From NCBI GenBank assembly GCA_964545475.1, contig CAZJGG010000028.1, positions 1 to 35,564 on the forward strand: DNA of 35,564 nt. Direction: 5' to 3'. Origin of the DNA: CAZJGG01 sp964545475. GTDB lineage: Bacteria > Bacillota > Clostridia > Lachnospirales > JAISER01. The notes beneath the pieces are model-generated. The model worked only from the letters and a program-made list of their open reading frames with translations. It ran no database searches and was not told where the DNA came from. Positions within the stretch are counted from its first letter, which is position 1. Each line of letters opens with the position of its first letter. This document shows positions 22,315 through 30,765 of the stretch, in pieces. A program made the translations under genes and the position numbers.

Positions 22315-23505
22315 TTGGATAAAGTAAAGAAATTTATTATAAATAAAATTGCCATAAAAGGTCATAGCTTAGTAAAAGAAAAGGGCTATAAGTATTTATT
22401 ATGGCTTGTTTTTTTGTTAATCGCCTTTATATTAGTTGGTGAAAGATATATTTATTTTTTTGTCGCTCTTGTATTGCTCCCATCTATTTCCGTATTAAGC
22501 TATTTTTTATTTTGGCATTACTGGCTTTACGACAGGTTATCTGAAAAAGTTATAATCCCTCAGGATTTAAAAATTTTTGATGATTTATCCGATAGCAACA
22601 TAAAGCAGTTTGCCGGTTTTATTCATACAGTAGCAGGTTTTCCGGCTTACAAAAACACCCGTGTTAATTACTTTAGAAATAAAAACATGTTTTTGCAATA
22701 TATAAAAGAAGAAATAGCAAAAACAAAGAAAAACGTATTTGTTCAAATAAATAAAAAAGATTTTTCAGAAGTTTTGCCCTTACTTAGTTTTGAAGACAAA
22801 ACTATTGATTTAAAAGTGATTGAGCAAGAGAGTTACAATTATTTAACAAGCAAAATAAGTTATGTCATTATAGACAACAACAGCGCTTATATTTTCGGCA
22901 AAGACATTTGTGTTTCTCTTCGTGGAGATGCTGTTTACAGCATGACAGTTTTATTTTTTAATACATGGGATTATATATACGGCTCTGACACCGATGTTAC
23001 CGAATATCACCCTACAATTAATTATTTAGAAGAAAAAGGGCTTATTCAGCCGTTTTATATTAAACCAGACAGCAACGAGCATATAATTCATAGTTTATTT
23101 TTTAAAGCATTAATTGACTCAAAAAATTATGTTTATATTGAAACACCCCAAATTAATTTTGAGCCCGGTCTTGTTAAAGCCTTAATAATTGCGGCGCAAA
23201 ACGGCATAGAGATTATAATTGTTACTAAAAAGCAAAAATTACTGCATTTGCCCCGAGCAAAATATATTTTAAATATTCTTGATGAATATGGTATTGAATT
23301 TTACTTTACCGAAAAAAACATTATTACAAACAAACTAATATCCGATGATTATATTTGTGTTCTTCATATGTCGGAATCGGCTGTTTCAAGCTTTAGCGCA
23401 GAATATTCCTGCGGTTTGTTTATTTCAGATATAAATATAATTTCAGAGCTCAAAAATGAGTATTTACAGAGTTTAAGTAAAATTAGGGGGACAGAAAATG
23501 TATAA
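22315..23505 (+). CDS. Cardiolipin-synthase-like protein lacking HKD motifs
   Basis: The layout is that of bacterial cardiolipin synthases: two N-terminal membrane spans (YLLWLVFLLIAFILVG and FFVALVLLPSISVLSYFLFW) and two PLD-like halves. Family context is visible in SLRGDAVYSMTVLFFNTWDY, YIETPQINFEPGLVKALIIA and NGIEIIIVTKK. However, at the first catalytic site the sequence reads SKISYVIIDNN and at the second NKLISDDYICV, so the His and Lys of HxKx4D are missing in both. It is probably not a phospholipid-transferring enzyme, perhaps a regulatory or binding relative. I prefer the TTG at 22315, 10 nt after AAGGA, to the GTG at 22306. It overlaps the next gene by 8 nt. Confidence 0.78.
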   Translation: MDKVKKFIINKIAIKGHSLVKEKGYKYLLWLVFLLIAFILVGERYIYFFVALVLLPSISVLSYFLFWHYWLYDRLSEKVIIPQDLKIFDDLSDSNIKQFAGFIHTVAGFPAYKNTRVNYFRNKNMFLQYIKEEIAKTKKNVFVQINKKDFSEVLPLLSFEDKTIDLKVIEQESYNYLTSKISYVIIDNNSAYIFGKDICVSLRGDAVYSMTVLFFNTWDYIYGSDTDVTEYHPTINYLEEKGLIQPFYIKPDSNEHIIHSLFFKALIDSKNYVYIETPQINFEPGLVKALIIAAQNGIEIIIVTKKQKLLHLPRAKYILNILDEYGIEFYFTEKNIITNKLISDDYICVLHMSESAVSSFSAEYSCGLFISDINIISELKNEYLQSLSKIRGTENV

Positions 23506-24022
23506 AACAGTTAATTCAGAGATAGTTTACAAAGGAAAAATTATTGATGTTACCAAAGATATTATTACTTTGCCAGACGGCAGAGAAGCATCCCGAGAGG
23601 TTGTTTTGCATAGCGGTGCGGCGGCTATAGTTCCGGTTTTGGATAATGGAGATATTGTTTTTGTGCGCCAATACAGACACCCTGCAATAGAGCTTGTTCT
23701 TGAAATTCCAGCCGGTACTTTTGAAAAAAGCGAAGAGCCTTTTATTTGCGCTAAAAGAGAGCTTGAAGAAGAAACAGGCTATTATTCAGACAACATTACT
23801 TTTGCTTTTAAAATGTTTTCCGCAATCGGCTTTTGCGATGAGGTTTTGCACATTTATATAGCCAAAGACTTAAAGCAAAGCAAGCAAAACCTTGACCCAG
23901 ATGAATTTATTACAATAGAAACTTATCCTTTGCAAAAAGCTATAGATATGATTTTTTCGGGGGAAATTAAAGACAGCAAAACAATTGCAGGAATACTGGC
24001 ATATAGAGAACTAAGTAGATAA
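23498..24022 (+). CDS. Nudix hydrolase, ADP-ribose pyrophosphatase type
   Basis: The 174-residue protein carries a complete Nudix box, GTFEKSEEPFICAKRELEEETGY (given here as GTFEKSEEPF followed by AKRELEEETGY), at about residues 74-96, with the catalytic RExxEE. The N-terminal strand pair (VYKGKIIDVTKD, LPDGREASREVVLHSGAAAI) and FVRQYRHPAIELVLEIPAG are typical of ADP-ribose pyrophosphatases such as NudF, which split ADP-ribose into AMP and ribose 5-phosphate. The gene starts inside the 3' end of the preceding gene after GGGGGACAGAAA, so the pair is translationally coupled. The next gene lies 100 nt downstream behind a long inverted repeat. Confidence 0.93.
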   Translation: MYKTVNSEIVYKGKIIDVTKDIITLPDGREASREVVLHSGAAAIVPVLDNGDIVFVRQYRHPAIELVLEIPAGTFEKSEEPFICAKRELEEETGYYSDNITFAFKMFSAIGFCDEVLHIYIAKDLKQSKQNLDPDEFITIETYPLQKAIDMIFSGEIKDSKTIAGILAYRELSR

Positions 24023-24054
24023 ATACTTAAACATATAAGGCATGTCTTAACTTT

Positions 24055-24109
24055 TTTCTTCATATAATGGCATTGGTGGATAATTCATTAGCGCCATTAT
24101 ATGAAGAAA
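24055..24109 (+). promoter_or_regulatory. Perfect 17-bp inverted repeat before the SpoIIM-like gene
   Basis: TTTCTTCATATAATGGC (24055-24071) and GCCATTATATGAAGAAA (24093-24109) are exact complements around a 21-nt loop. The right arm ends in the GAAAGGA ribosome binding site of the gene at 24123, so part of it is sequestered in the stem. A T-tract needed for a standard terminator is missing on the plus side. It may be an operator, a translational control hairpin or an unusual terminator. Confidence 0.7.
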
Positions 24110-24122
24110 GGACAGATCTTTT

Positions 24123-24683
24123 ATGCATAAAAAGAAGAAAAGTAATATCGGAAGAAAACAAGCAATAATTTTTATATTACTTTTAGGTCTTGCAGCAGGG
24201 ATAGTTTTGGGCTGTGTTTCTGCGCAAACATACAATTCCGGCACAATTTCTTCATACCTAAATTCTTACCAAAACCAACCGCCTGTTTTTTCATCAGCTT
24301 TTTTTAAATATTTGAAATATATTATAATTATCTGGTTTTTAGCCTTTGTTCCGGCAGGTGGTTTTTTTGTGTTTGTAATAAACTTGTTTAAAGGGGCAAG
24401 CATAGGTTTTACAGCAGTTATTATGTATAATGCGCTGGGGCAGGCAGGGCTTTTTACTTTTATAAAAATGTCTTTACCCCACATTTTATTATTCATTCCT
24501 GCTAATTTAATTGTTTCGTACTTCGCAATTTATTACATATTTTATGCCCTTTCCCGTAAAAAAGAAAATGCCAAATATCCTAATGAATATTTGGGCAAAT
24601 ATGTATTTATATTAATATTTGGCATTATTATTTCTTTGCTAACAGCATATATTGATGTAAATATTTTTCCGTTTATTCTTTAA
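24123..24683 (+). CDS. SpoIIM-like membrane protein
   Basis: This 186-residue polytopic protein matches the SpoIIM/DUF95 family: N-terminal basic tail, span IIFILLLGLAAGIVLGCVSA, a short outside loop, span YIIIIWFLAFVPAGGFFVFV, the family-typical NLFKGASIGFTAVIMYNALG, a further pair of spans (LPHILLFIPANLIVSYFAIY), and the last span VFILIFGIIISLLTAYIDVN. SpoIIM acts with SpoIID and SpoIIP in peptidoglycan remodelling during engulfment of the forespore. No spoIID or spoIIP lies in the window. The gene is preceded by a perfect 17-bp inverted repeat, and its 3' end overlaps the convergent rsmI gene by 11 bp. Confidence 0.85.
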   Translation: MHKKKKSNIGRKQAIIFILLLGLAAGIVLGCVSAQTYNSGTISSYLNSYQNQPPVFSSAFFKYLKYIIIIWFLAFVPAGGFFVFVINLFKGASIGFTAVIMYNALGQAGLFTFIKMSLPHILLFIPANLIVSYFAIYYIFYALSRKKENAKYPNEYLGKYVFILIFGIIISLLTAYIDVNIFPFIL

Positions 24684-25518
24684 TCAAAGCATCATAAACT
24701 TCACTTTTAGAAATTTTTCTTTCCTTAGCAACCGCTTTCATAGCGGTTTTTTTGTCCCAATTGTTGTTTTCCATATACAATTTTACATGCTCTTGGAGAG
24801 ATAAATTTTCAAATTTTTTAGCGTTTTCTTGTTCAATTTCCTGTTGTGTTATTCCTGCTAAAACTAATACAAATTCGCCTTTCGGCTCGTTGTTTTCATA
24901 AAATTCAACTGCTTCAGAAAGCGTTGTCCTAAATATTTCTTCAAATTTTTTAGTAAGCTCCCTTGTTATAGCAATGCTTCTGTCCCCCATAACCTCCAGA
25001 ATATCTTGTAAAGTCTTCTTTATATGATGGGGTGCGGCGTAGAAAACTATTGTTCTTGTTTCTTTTTTAAGCTCATTAAGGGCGTTAATTCTCTGGCTTT
25101 TTTGCACAGGTAAAAAACCTTCAAACACAAATTTCCCTGTAGGAAACCCAGAAAGAGCAAGGGCAGTAACAGCCGCAGTCGCCCCGGGAGCAGCAGTTAC
25201 GGGAACTTCATTTTCATAACAAAGCTTAACTATTTCTTCTCCCGGGTCAGAAATACATGGCATTCCGGCATCTGTTACTAAAGCAATGTCCTGCCCGGCT
25301 TTAAGCCTTTCAATTAGCTTTTGACCTTTTTCAGCGGCGTTATATTTATAATAGCTTGTTAGCGGCGTTTTTATATCATAAAAATTTAAAAGCTTTTGTG
25401 TATGCCTTGTATCCTCCGCCGCAATAAGGGAAACTTCTTTTAAAATGCGCAGCACCCGTAAGGAAATATCCTCTAAATTTCCTATAGGTGTTGCGCAAAT
25501 GTAAAGTGTACCGTTCAT
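24673..25518 (-). CDS. rsmI: 16S rRNA (cytidine-1402-2'-O)-methyltransferase
   Basis: RsmI methylates the ribose of C1402 in the decoding centre. The tetrapyrrole-methylase fold shows the start YICATPIGNLEDISLR, the loop AAEDTRHTQKLLNFY, ALVTDAGMPCISDPGE, PGATAAVTALALSGFP and FEGFLP. The C-terminal HTH-like tail, AMKAVAKERKISKSEVYDAL, is complete. I start it at the ATG ending at 25518 (281 residues), preceded by AGGTAGTG and only 8 nt after the upstream gene's stop; a longer in-frame version would overlap that gene. It is the last gene of the leftward thrS-to-rsmI group. Confidence 0.95.
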   Translation of the reverse strand: MNGTLYICATPIGNLEDISLRVLRILKEVSLIAAEDTRHTQKLLNFYDIKTPLTSYYKYNAAEKGQKLIERLKAGQDIALVTDAGMPCISDPGEEIVKLCYENEVPVTAAPGATAAVTALALSGFPTGKFVFEGFLPVQKSQRINALNELKKETRTIVFYAAPHHIKKTLQDILEVMGDRSIAITRELTKKFEEIFRTTLSEAVEFYENNEPKGEFVLVLAGITQQEIEQENAKKFENLSLQEHVKLYMENNNWDKKTAMKAVAKERKISKSEVYDALIKE

Positions 25519-25526
25519 AAAATTCA

Positions 25527-25937
25527 CTACCTGTATTCTATTTTTAAATTTCTTTTTATTACAGAATAAAGCATTTTGCAAAGCCTACGCTCATATAAGG
25601 AAAGTCTGAAACAAATGTATCCCTCAATATTAAGTCTTTTCGTTTCTTTAATAAACTGCGTTAATTCACTGCACATTTTCTCGTTATCATTAAGAAAAAG
25701 TAAAGCTTTAAATATTTTAAACAGTTTATAACGCCCGCTTATTATAACGTTTTTTTCTAAAATAATGTCCTGCATAAGCTCTACTAACGGCTTTGCTTCA
25801 AATTTATCCTCATTTATTTTTAAAAAATATTCGCCTTTCAAGTACCCTTCAGAATTTACAAAATCTTGTATATCACAGTAATAAAAATCAGTTATTTCCT
25901 GAATATAATTGGCTGTGCAAATTGTAATTTCTTTCAT
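25527..25937 (-). CDS. Unrecognised protein, possibly distantly YtxC-like
   Basis: A 136-residue cytoplasmic protein with no membrane span. The C-terminal half contains RLNIEGYICFRLSLYERRL, which recalls the EG-[FY]-xx-FR-xxxY motif of the YtxC sporulation family (neighbour of thrS in B. subtilis, to my knowledge). However, it is about half the YtxC length and lies four genes from thrS, so the link is tentative. The start uses GGATGTGATTGC. It is 54 nt after hslO and 8 nt before rsmI, clearly within the same transcript. Its role is unknown. Confidence 0.6.
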   Translation of the reverse strand: MKEITICTANYIQEITDFYYCDIQDFVNSEGYLKGEYFLKINEDKFEAKPLVELMQDIILEKNVIISGRYKLFKIFKALLFLNDNEKMCSELTQFIKETKRLNIEGYICFRLSLYERRLCKMLYSVIKRNLKIEYR

Positions 25938-25991
25938 GCAATCACATCCGATAGGTTATATATTAAAATATATGCGCTTAGGCTAATACAC

Positions 25992-26870
25992 TTACATTGT
26001 CTGATTTATTAATGCTTGTAAATCATTCTCGTTAAAATGATAATTTTTTCTGCAAAAGTGACAATGCAAGTCTGCCTTGCCGTCCTCTTCCAAAATTTTT
26101 ACTAAATCATCTTTGCCAACGCTAATTAAGGCTTTTGTAACCCTATCTCTGTCGCAATTGCAATAATATGAAACAGGTATGGTTTCTGTAACTTCATACC
26201 CAAAACATCCAACAGTACGTTCAATTAAATCTTCAATTGTGTTACCCTCGTCAAAAAACGTTGTAATATATGGAAGAGCTTGCACGTTTTCCTCTAGCTT
26301 TTTGGCTATCTCATCGTCACACCCAGGCAAAAGCTCAATAATAAAGCCACCAGCGTGTTTTATTGTATGGTCAACGTCCACTAAAACCCCTAGGCTTACA
26401 GCAGACGGAATTTGCTCGGAAATAGACAAATAGCTTGCTATATCCTCTGCAACTTCTCCGGAAACAAGCTCAATTTTTCCAACATAAGGCTCTTTTAGCC
26501 CTAAATCCTTTATAACTGTTAAAATCCCCTTGCCTATTGCTCCGCCAACGTCAAGTTTTCCGTTTGGCTTAAGAGGTAGTATTACGTTGTTTTGATAAGG
26601 AAACCCCTTTACTCTTGCTTTGTTGTCGCCTGTAACGGTTATTCCTTGAATCGGTCCATCCCCTTGGACTGTTATTGTAACTAAGTCACCGTCATTTTTC
26701 AGAGTTGTTCCGAAAATTGAAGCCGCTGTTAAAAGCCTGCCTAGTGCCGCCCCAACAACAGGCGAACAGTTATGCACTTTCATTGCCTCGTTTACCATAT
26801 CTTTTGTTCTTGCATAAAAACCGCGTATCAAACCGTTTGCGGCTGTTACACGTTTTATAGTATCACTCAT
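25992..26870 (-). CDS. hslO: Hsp33 redox-regulated chaperone
   Basis: Hsp33 holds unfolding proteins during oxidative stress and is switched on by oxidation of a C-terminal zinc site. The N-terminal region shows IKRVTAANGLIRGFYA and CSPVVGAALGRLLTAAS, and the central domain GDGPIQGITV. The zinc-binding cysteines are present as CNCDRDR and CHFC, the CxC...CxxC arrangement needed for redox sensing. At 292 residues it is full length. Its start follows AAGGGGATTAACA and overlaps the last 8 nt of the SASP gene, indicating coupling. Presence in an anaerobe fits protection during exposure to oxygen. Confidence 0.96.
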   Translation of the reverse strand: MSDTIKRVTAANGLIRGFYARTKDMVNEAMKVHNCSPVVGAALGRLLTAASIFGTTLKNDGDLVTITVQGDGPIQGITVTGDNKARVKGFPYQNNVILPLKPNGKLDVGGAIGKGILTVIKDLGLKEPYVGKIELVSGEVAEDIASYLSISEQIPSAVSLGVLVDVDHTIKHAGGFIIELLPGCDDEIAKKLEENVQALPYITTFFDEGNTIEDLIERTVGCFGYEVTETIPVSYYCNCDRDRVTKALISVGKDDLVKILEEDGKADLHCHFCRKNYHFNENDLQALINQTM

Positions 26871-27087
26871 TGTTAATCCCCTTTTTTTCGTTTTGTTTCT
26901 CTCTGTTTCTTTTTGTCATTAAACCGCCGATTTTTCCGCTTTCTTTTGCCGTAAGAGACTTCCAGCCGCTTTTATTAACTTTATTCATTAACCCCAACTC
27001 TTCGGCTATTTCAAATTTTAATAAATCGTTTTCAGTTAAAACCTTTTCTTTCTTTTGGCTAATTTTTCTAGGTTTTTTTTCTGTCAT
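26863..27087 (-). CDS. Alpha/beta-type small acid-soluble spore protein
   Basis: The 74-residue protein holds the SASP core: FEIAEELGLMNKV, then GWKSLTAKESGKIGGLMTKR, with the invariant Gly-Gly and the basic end. These proteins coat and protect DNA in the dormant spore. The lysine-rich N-terminal extension (EKKPRKISQKKEKV) is longer than in classical SspA-type members and recalls the SspF/clostridial branch. The ATG at 27087 lies 6 nt after AGAGGTG. Its position between the flippase and hslO, in a housekeeping operon and overlapping hslO, is unusual because SASP genes are normally transcribed alone under sigma-G; an internal promoter is possible. Confidence 0.88.
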   Translation of the reverse strand: MTEKKPRKISQKKEKVLTENDLLKFEIAEELGLMNKVNKSGWKSLTAKESGKIGGLMTKRNREKQNEKKGINNE

Positions 27088-27124
27088 ATCGAACACCTCT
27101 AATTAATTATGACAGTTATTTCTA

Positions 27125-28720
27125 TTATTTAAACCTGACCATTGCTAAATCTTCTTTGGTAACCCCTTTTAATACATATAAAAATCCGAAATACACTATA
27201 ACACCAATAAAAATTGATAAAATACAGGCGAAAGCATTGTTAGGTATGAGCATAAACAGCAGTTTATAAAGCCAAAAACAGGTTATTCCCATAACAACTG
27301 CGGCTATAGCAGGCTTCATCACCGCTTCACCTAATTTAAGCTTATTGCCTTTTCCCATAATCCGTTTAAGCACAATAACATCAATAATCGCCGCTACTAA
27401 ATAACAGCAAATTGTACTTATAACTGCACCGCCTACATTTAGAGGAATTTCAATACCAAATATATTAATTGATTTTATAGGAACTAAAAAATATGTTAAC
27501 GGTATTTTTACAACAGCACCGCAAAGCGCAGCAATTGCCGGAATTTTCACATACCCCGAACCTTGCAACATACCTGTTAATATTTGTGTAAAAGAAAGAA
27601 TTATTATGCTAAACATGCCGTATCTAAGTAAATAACCACCGTCCGGGTATTTTGGAAATAGCATAAGTAAAATTTGGTCGCTTAAAACGCCGATTCCTAT
27701 TGCCGCCGGAATTGAAATAAGCATTGTAATTCTTATAGTAGTATTAATTTTATTGTTTGCCGTTGCTTTATCACCTTTTGCTATGGAATATGCAATTGTG
27801 GGCAAAGCGGCCGTTGCCATTGCCGTTGAAATAGATATAGGAAGAGTTGTTAGTGTACCGTATTTACCAGTTAAGAGACCGTAAAGCCCCTCCACTTCAT
27901 TAGCAGAATATCCGCTTGCTAAAAGCCGGGCATTTACCATTTTCATATCAATTAAATTTGTCATGCTTAAAATAGCAGTACCAGTTATTATTGGAATTGC
28001 CGTAAAAAACAAATCTTTTATTATAACTTTGTTCTCTTCCTTAAAGCTTCCCGGGTTTTCTTTTATTTTTTTAATGATTTTAGGCTTAAACTTAAAATAA
28101 ATAAAAATTAAGCATATTAAACCGGCAAGTGCGCCAATACCTGTACCTGATGTTCCACCAGCCGCACCTCTAGCTACGTCCTGGCTTCCCAGCATAAACA
28201 TATAGCATAAAAACACGCTGAAAACAGCGTTAAAAATTTGCTCAATAATTTGAGAAACCGCTGTAGGAACAGTGTTATTCATGCCTTGAAAATATCCTCT
28301 AAAAACGGACATAATAGCAACAATAAACACAGTAGGAGACAATGCTATTATAGAATAATAGCTTCTTGGGCTGCTTATAAAATAGGTGAACCATTCTGCC
28401 CCGAAGAACATAAACAATGAACCGATAAGCCCTAATGACCCTGAAACTATTAATGATACTCTAAAAACTCTATGAGCGTTTTCGTATTGCTTTAAAGCAA
28501 GCCTTGCAGAGACCATTTTTGATATTGCCGCCGGAAGCCCTGCCGACGACAAAATAAGAAAAAACGTATACAAATAAAATCCCGCTGCGTATATGCCGTT
28601 TCCTTGATTTCCAATCATAGACGTTAGCGGAAGCCTGTATAAAAAACCAATAAGCCGGACAAAAAGTCCGGCAAATGCTAAAATTGCAGCTTGTTTTACA
28701 AAATTTCCCGACTTGCTCAA
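27125..28720 (-). CDS. MOP-superfamily flippase (SpoVB/MurJ-like)
   Basis: A 531-residue protein with about 14 predicted membrane spans, starting FVKQAAILAFAGLFVRLIGFLYRLPL, here noted as AAILAFAGLFVRLIGFLYR. The SpoVB/PST-type hallmarks are the N-terminal GNQGNGIYAAGFYLYTFFL, AGLPAAISKMVS and the FRGYFQGMNN loop. Such transporters flip lipid-linked sugars, for peptidoglycan precursors or spore cortex in the case of SpoVB. The TTG at 28720, 6 nt after GAGGTG, gives the usual MSKSG start; a GTG upstream overlaps the ribosome binding site. It follows thrS by 18 nt and precedes the SASP gene. Confidence 0.88.
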   Translation of the reverse strand: MSKSGNFVKQAAILAFAGLFVRLIGFLYRLPLTSMIGNQGNGIYAAGFYLYTFFLILSSAGLPAAISKMVSARLALKQYENAHRVFRVSLIVSGSLGLIGSLFMFFGAEWFTYFISSPRSYYSIIALSPTVFIVAIMSVFRGYFQGMNNTVPTAVSQIIEQIFNAVFSVFLCYMFMLGSQDVARGAAGGTSGTGIGALAGLICLIFIYFKFKPKIIKKIKENPGSFKEENKVIIKDLFFTAIPIITGTAILSMTNLIDMKMVNARLLASGYSANEVEGLYGLLTGKYGTLTTLPISISTAMATAALPTIAYSIAKGDKATANNKINTTIRITMLISIPAAIGIGVLSDQILLMLFPKYPDGGYLLRYGMFSIIILSFTQILTGMLQGSGYVKIPAIAALCGAVVKIPLTYFLVPIKSINIFGIEIPLNVGGAVISTICCYLVAAIIDVIVLKRIMGKGNKLKLGEAVMKPAIAAVVMGITCFWLYKLLFMLIPNNAFACILSIFIGVIVYFGFLYVLKGVTKEDLAMVRFK

Positions 28721-28738
28721 AGTGTACACCTCAAAAAT

Positions 28739-30544
28739 TTAACCGTTATAACGTTCTTCAATTTCTTTTGTAATTCTTTCAATAAATTCATTAAGAGGGG
28801 TTGCACCTTCCTCGCCTTTACGGCTTCTTACAGCAACTGTGCCATCAGCTTCTTCTTTTTCTCCCACAACAAGGACAAAAGGAATGCGCTCATTTCTAGC
28901 TTCTCTTATTTTATAACCGATCTTTTCCGCTCTGAAATCTCCTGTTACTCTAATGCCTTTTGCTTTAAGTTTAGTAATTACGCTGTCTGCATAGTCGTTA
29001 AATTTATCTGAAATTGGTAAAACAATAGCCTGAACAGCAGAAAGCCATGTTGGCAATGCCCCTGCATACTTTTCAATAAGCATAGCAAGCGTACGTTCAT
29101 AACAACCAATTGACGTTCTGTGAAGAACAATTGGGTATTTCTTTGTGCCGTCTTTGTCCACATATGTCATGTTAAAACGTTCCGCAAGGGCAAAGTCAAT
29201 TTGCACTGTAATTATTGTATCTTCTTTGCCATAAACATTTTTAAACAAAATGTCAAGCTTTGGTCCATAAAAAGCGGCATCCCCTGGAGCTTCTTTAAAT
29301 TCTATGCCCATTTCGTTTAAAAGCTTATACATTGTGTTTTGAGCATCTTCCCACATTGCATGGTCGCCTACGTATTTATCTTTGTTATCTGGATCCCATT
29401 GAGAAAACTGATATTTAACATCATCTTCAATGCCAAGTGTTTTCATAAAATAGTTAATTAAATCTACAACGCCTTTAAACTCGTCTTCAAGCTGTTCTCT
29501 TGTACAAGCAAGATGCCCCTCGGAAATTGTAAACTGGCGCACACGAATAAGCCCATGCATTTCCCCGGAAGATTCATTTCTAAAAAGTGTTGAAGTTTCG
29601 CCGTAACGAATAGGCAAATCTCTGTAGCTGTGCTGTTCTGCGTTGTATATTGTAAACTGGAACGGGCAAGTCATTGGGCGAAGAGCAAAAACTTCCTCGT
29701 CTTTTTCCTCGTCTCCAAGAATAAACATACCGTCTCTGTAATGATCCCAGTGACCAGACATTTTATATAAATCGCTTTTTGCAAAGAAAGGAGTTTTAGT
29801 AAGGACATAACCTCTCTTTTCTTCCTCATCCTCAACAAAACGCTGCATTAACTGAACAACTTTCGCCCCTTTAGGCATAAGGAGCGGCAAACCTTGCCCT
29901 ATAACATCAGAAGTTGTAAAAAACTTAAGTTCACGCCCAAGCTTGTTATGATCTCGTTTTTTAGCTTCTTCTTTTAGGGTAATATACGCTTCTAATTCAG
30001 AAGCTTTCGGAAAAGCCGTTCCATAAATACGGCTTAACATTTTATTTTTTTCGCTGCCCCTCCAATAAGCCCCGGAAGAACCTGCTTCATTAGTAAGTTT
30101 AACCGCCTTAACAACTTTAGTGCTAACAACATGAGGTCCTGCGCATAAATCCACAAAATCCCCTTGTTTATAAAACGTAATTACCGCATCTTCCGGCAAG
30201 TCGTTAATAAGCTCAACTTTATAAGGCTCATTTGCCTCGGTCATAAGTTTCAAAGCTTCTTCTCTAGGCAGAGTAAAACATTCTATTTTCAAATCTTCAT
30301 TAATAATCTTTTTCATTTCCGCTTCAATTTTGGTTATTTCCTCGGCTGTAAACGGTTTATCGTTGTCAAAGTCGTAATAAAAGCCCTCGTCGGTGGCAGG
30401 TCCTATAGCAAGTTTAGCGTTTGGAAAAAGCCTTTTAACAGCCTGAGCCAAAATGTGAGATGCACTGTGGCGAAACGCCCGTCTGCCCTCTTCCTCTTCA
30501 AACGACAAGTTAGTAACATTGCCGTCATTCAATAAAATTTTCAT
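28739..30544 (-). CDS. thrS: Threonyl-tRNA synthetase without a TGS domain
   Basis: ThrS charges tRNA-Thr. The editing domain begins at HSASHILAQAVKRLFP (from about residue 25), followed by GFYYDFD and AYWRG. The catalytic core shows the zinc-ligand Cys in RPMTCPFQF, motif 2 FRNESSGEMHGLIRVRQF, and motif 3 region around IGCYERTLAMLIEKYAG, with the anticodon-binding domain at the end (VGEKEEADGTVAVRSR). At 601 residues it is about 40 shorter than B. subtilis ThrS, and only about 20 residues precede the editing domain, so the N-terminal TGS domain is missing. The start follows GAGGTGATTTTTA. No T-box sequence was seen in the leader. Confidence 0.96.
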   Translation of the reverse strand: MKILLNDGNVTNLSFEEEEGRRAFRHSASHILAQAVKRLFPNAKLAIGPATDEGFYYDFDNDKPFTAEEITKIEAEMKKIINEDLKIECFTLPREEALKLMTEANEPYKVELINDLPEDAVITFYKQGDFVDLCAGPHVVSTKVVKAVKLTNEAGSSGAYWRGSEKNKMLSRIYGTAFPKASELEAYITLKEEAKKRDHNKLGRELKFFTTSDVIGQGLPLLMPKGAKVVQLMQRFVEDEEEKRGYVLTKTPFFAKSDLYKMSGHWDHYRDGMFILGDEEKDEEVFALRPMTCPFQFTIYNAEQHSYRDLPIRYGETSTLFRNESSGEMHGLIRVRQFTISEGHLACTREQLEDEFKGVVDLINYFMKTLGIEDDVKYQFSQWDPDNKDKYVGDHAMWEDAQNTMYKLLNEMGIEFKEAPGDAAFYGPKLDILFKNVYGKEDTIITVQIDFALAERFNMTYVDKDGTKKYPIVLHRTSIGCYERTLAMLIEKYAGALPTWLSAVQAIVLPISDKFNDYADSVITKLKAKGIRVTGDFRAEKIGYKIREARNERIPFVLVVGEKEEADGTVAVRSRKGEEGATPLNEFIERITKEIEERYNG

Positions 30545-30667
30545 TAAAAATCACCTCGCGAATTTGTCCTCTAAAACTATATCACGATTATTTTAAAATT
30601 ACAATATTTTTAATAAAATTACTTGACTAATCTACATTTCATCAGATTTCCAGGCTACTAGAGCAAT

Positions 30668-30763
30668 TTGACAAAACATTGACAGGTGTGGAGCGGAAAC
30701 AGCAAACGTTTCACCGCTGTTTTCGCGAACATAGCTGTTTATGTTTTTGCAAATAGCTATAAT
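30668..30763. promoter_or_regulatory. Structured intergenic region between thrS and feoA
   Basis: Two stem-loops stand next to each other: GCGGAAACAGC (30693-30703) with GCTGTTTTCGC (30716-30726, one mismatch), and ATAGCTGTTT (30731-30740) with AAATAGCTAT (30751-30760, one wobble). Two TTGACA hexamers (30668, 30679) and TATAAT (30758-30763) are present but not at proper spacing. Together with the repeat and insertion to its right, it fills the 475-base stretch without a gene up to feoA. It is absent from the right-hand feo copy. Confidence 0.45.
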
Positions 30764-30765
30764 GT

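Noticed and set aside
24047..24244. Small protein on the minus strand over the spoIIM start
   Set aside because: It is antisense to SpoIIM-like coding and the inverted repeat, without a ribosome binding site.
30545..30763. T-box leader for thrS
   Set aside because: The conserved T-box sequence (AGGGTGGNACCGCG) is not present on the minus strand in this region.
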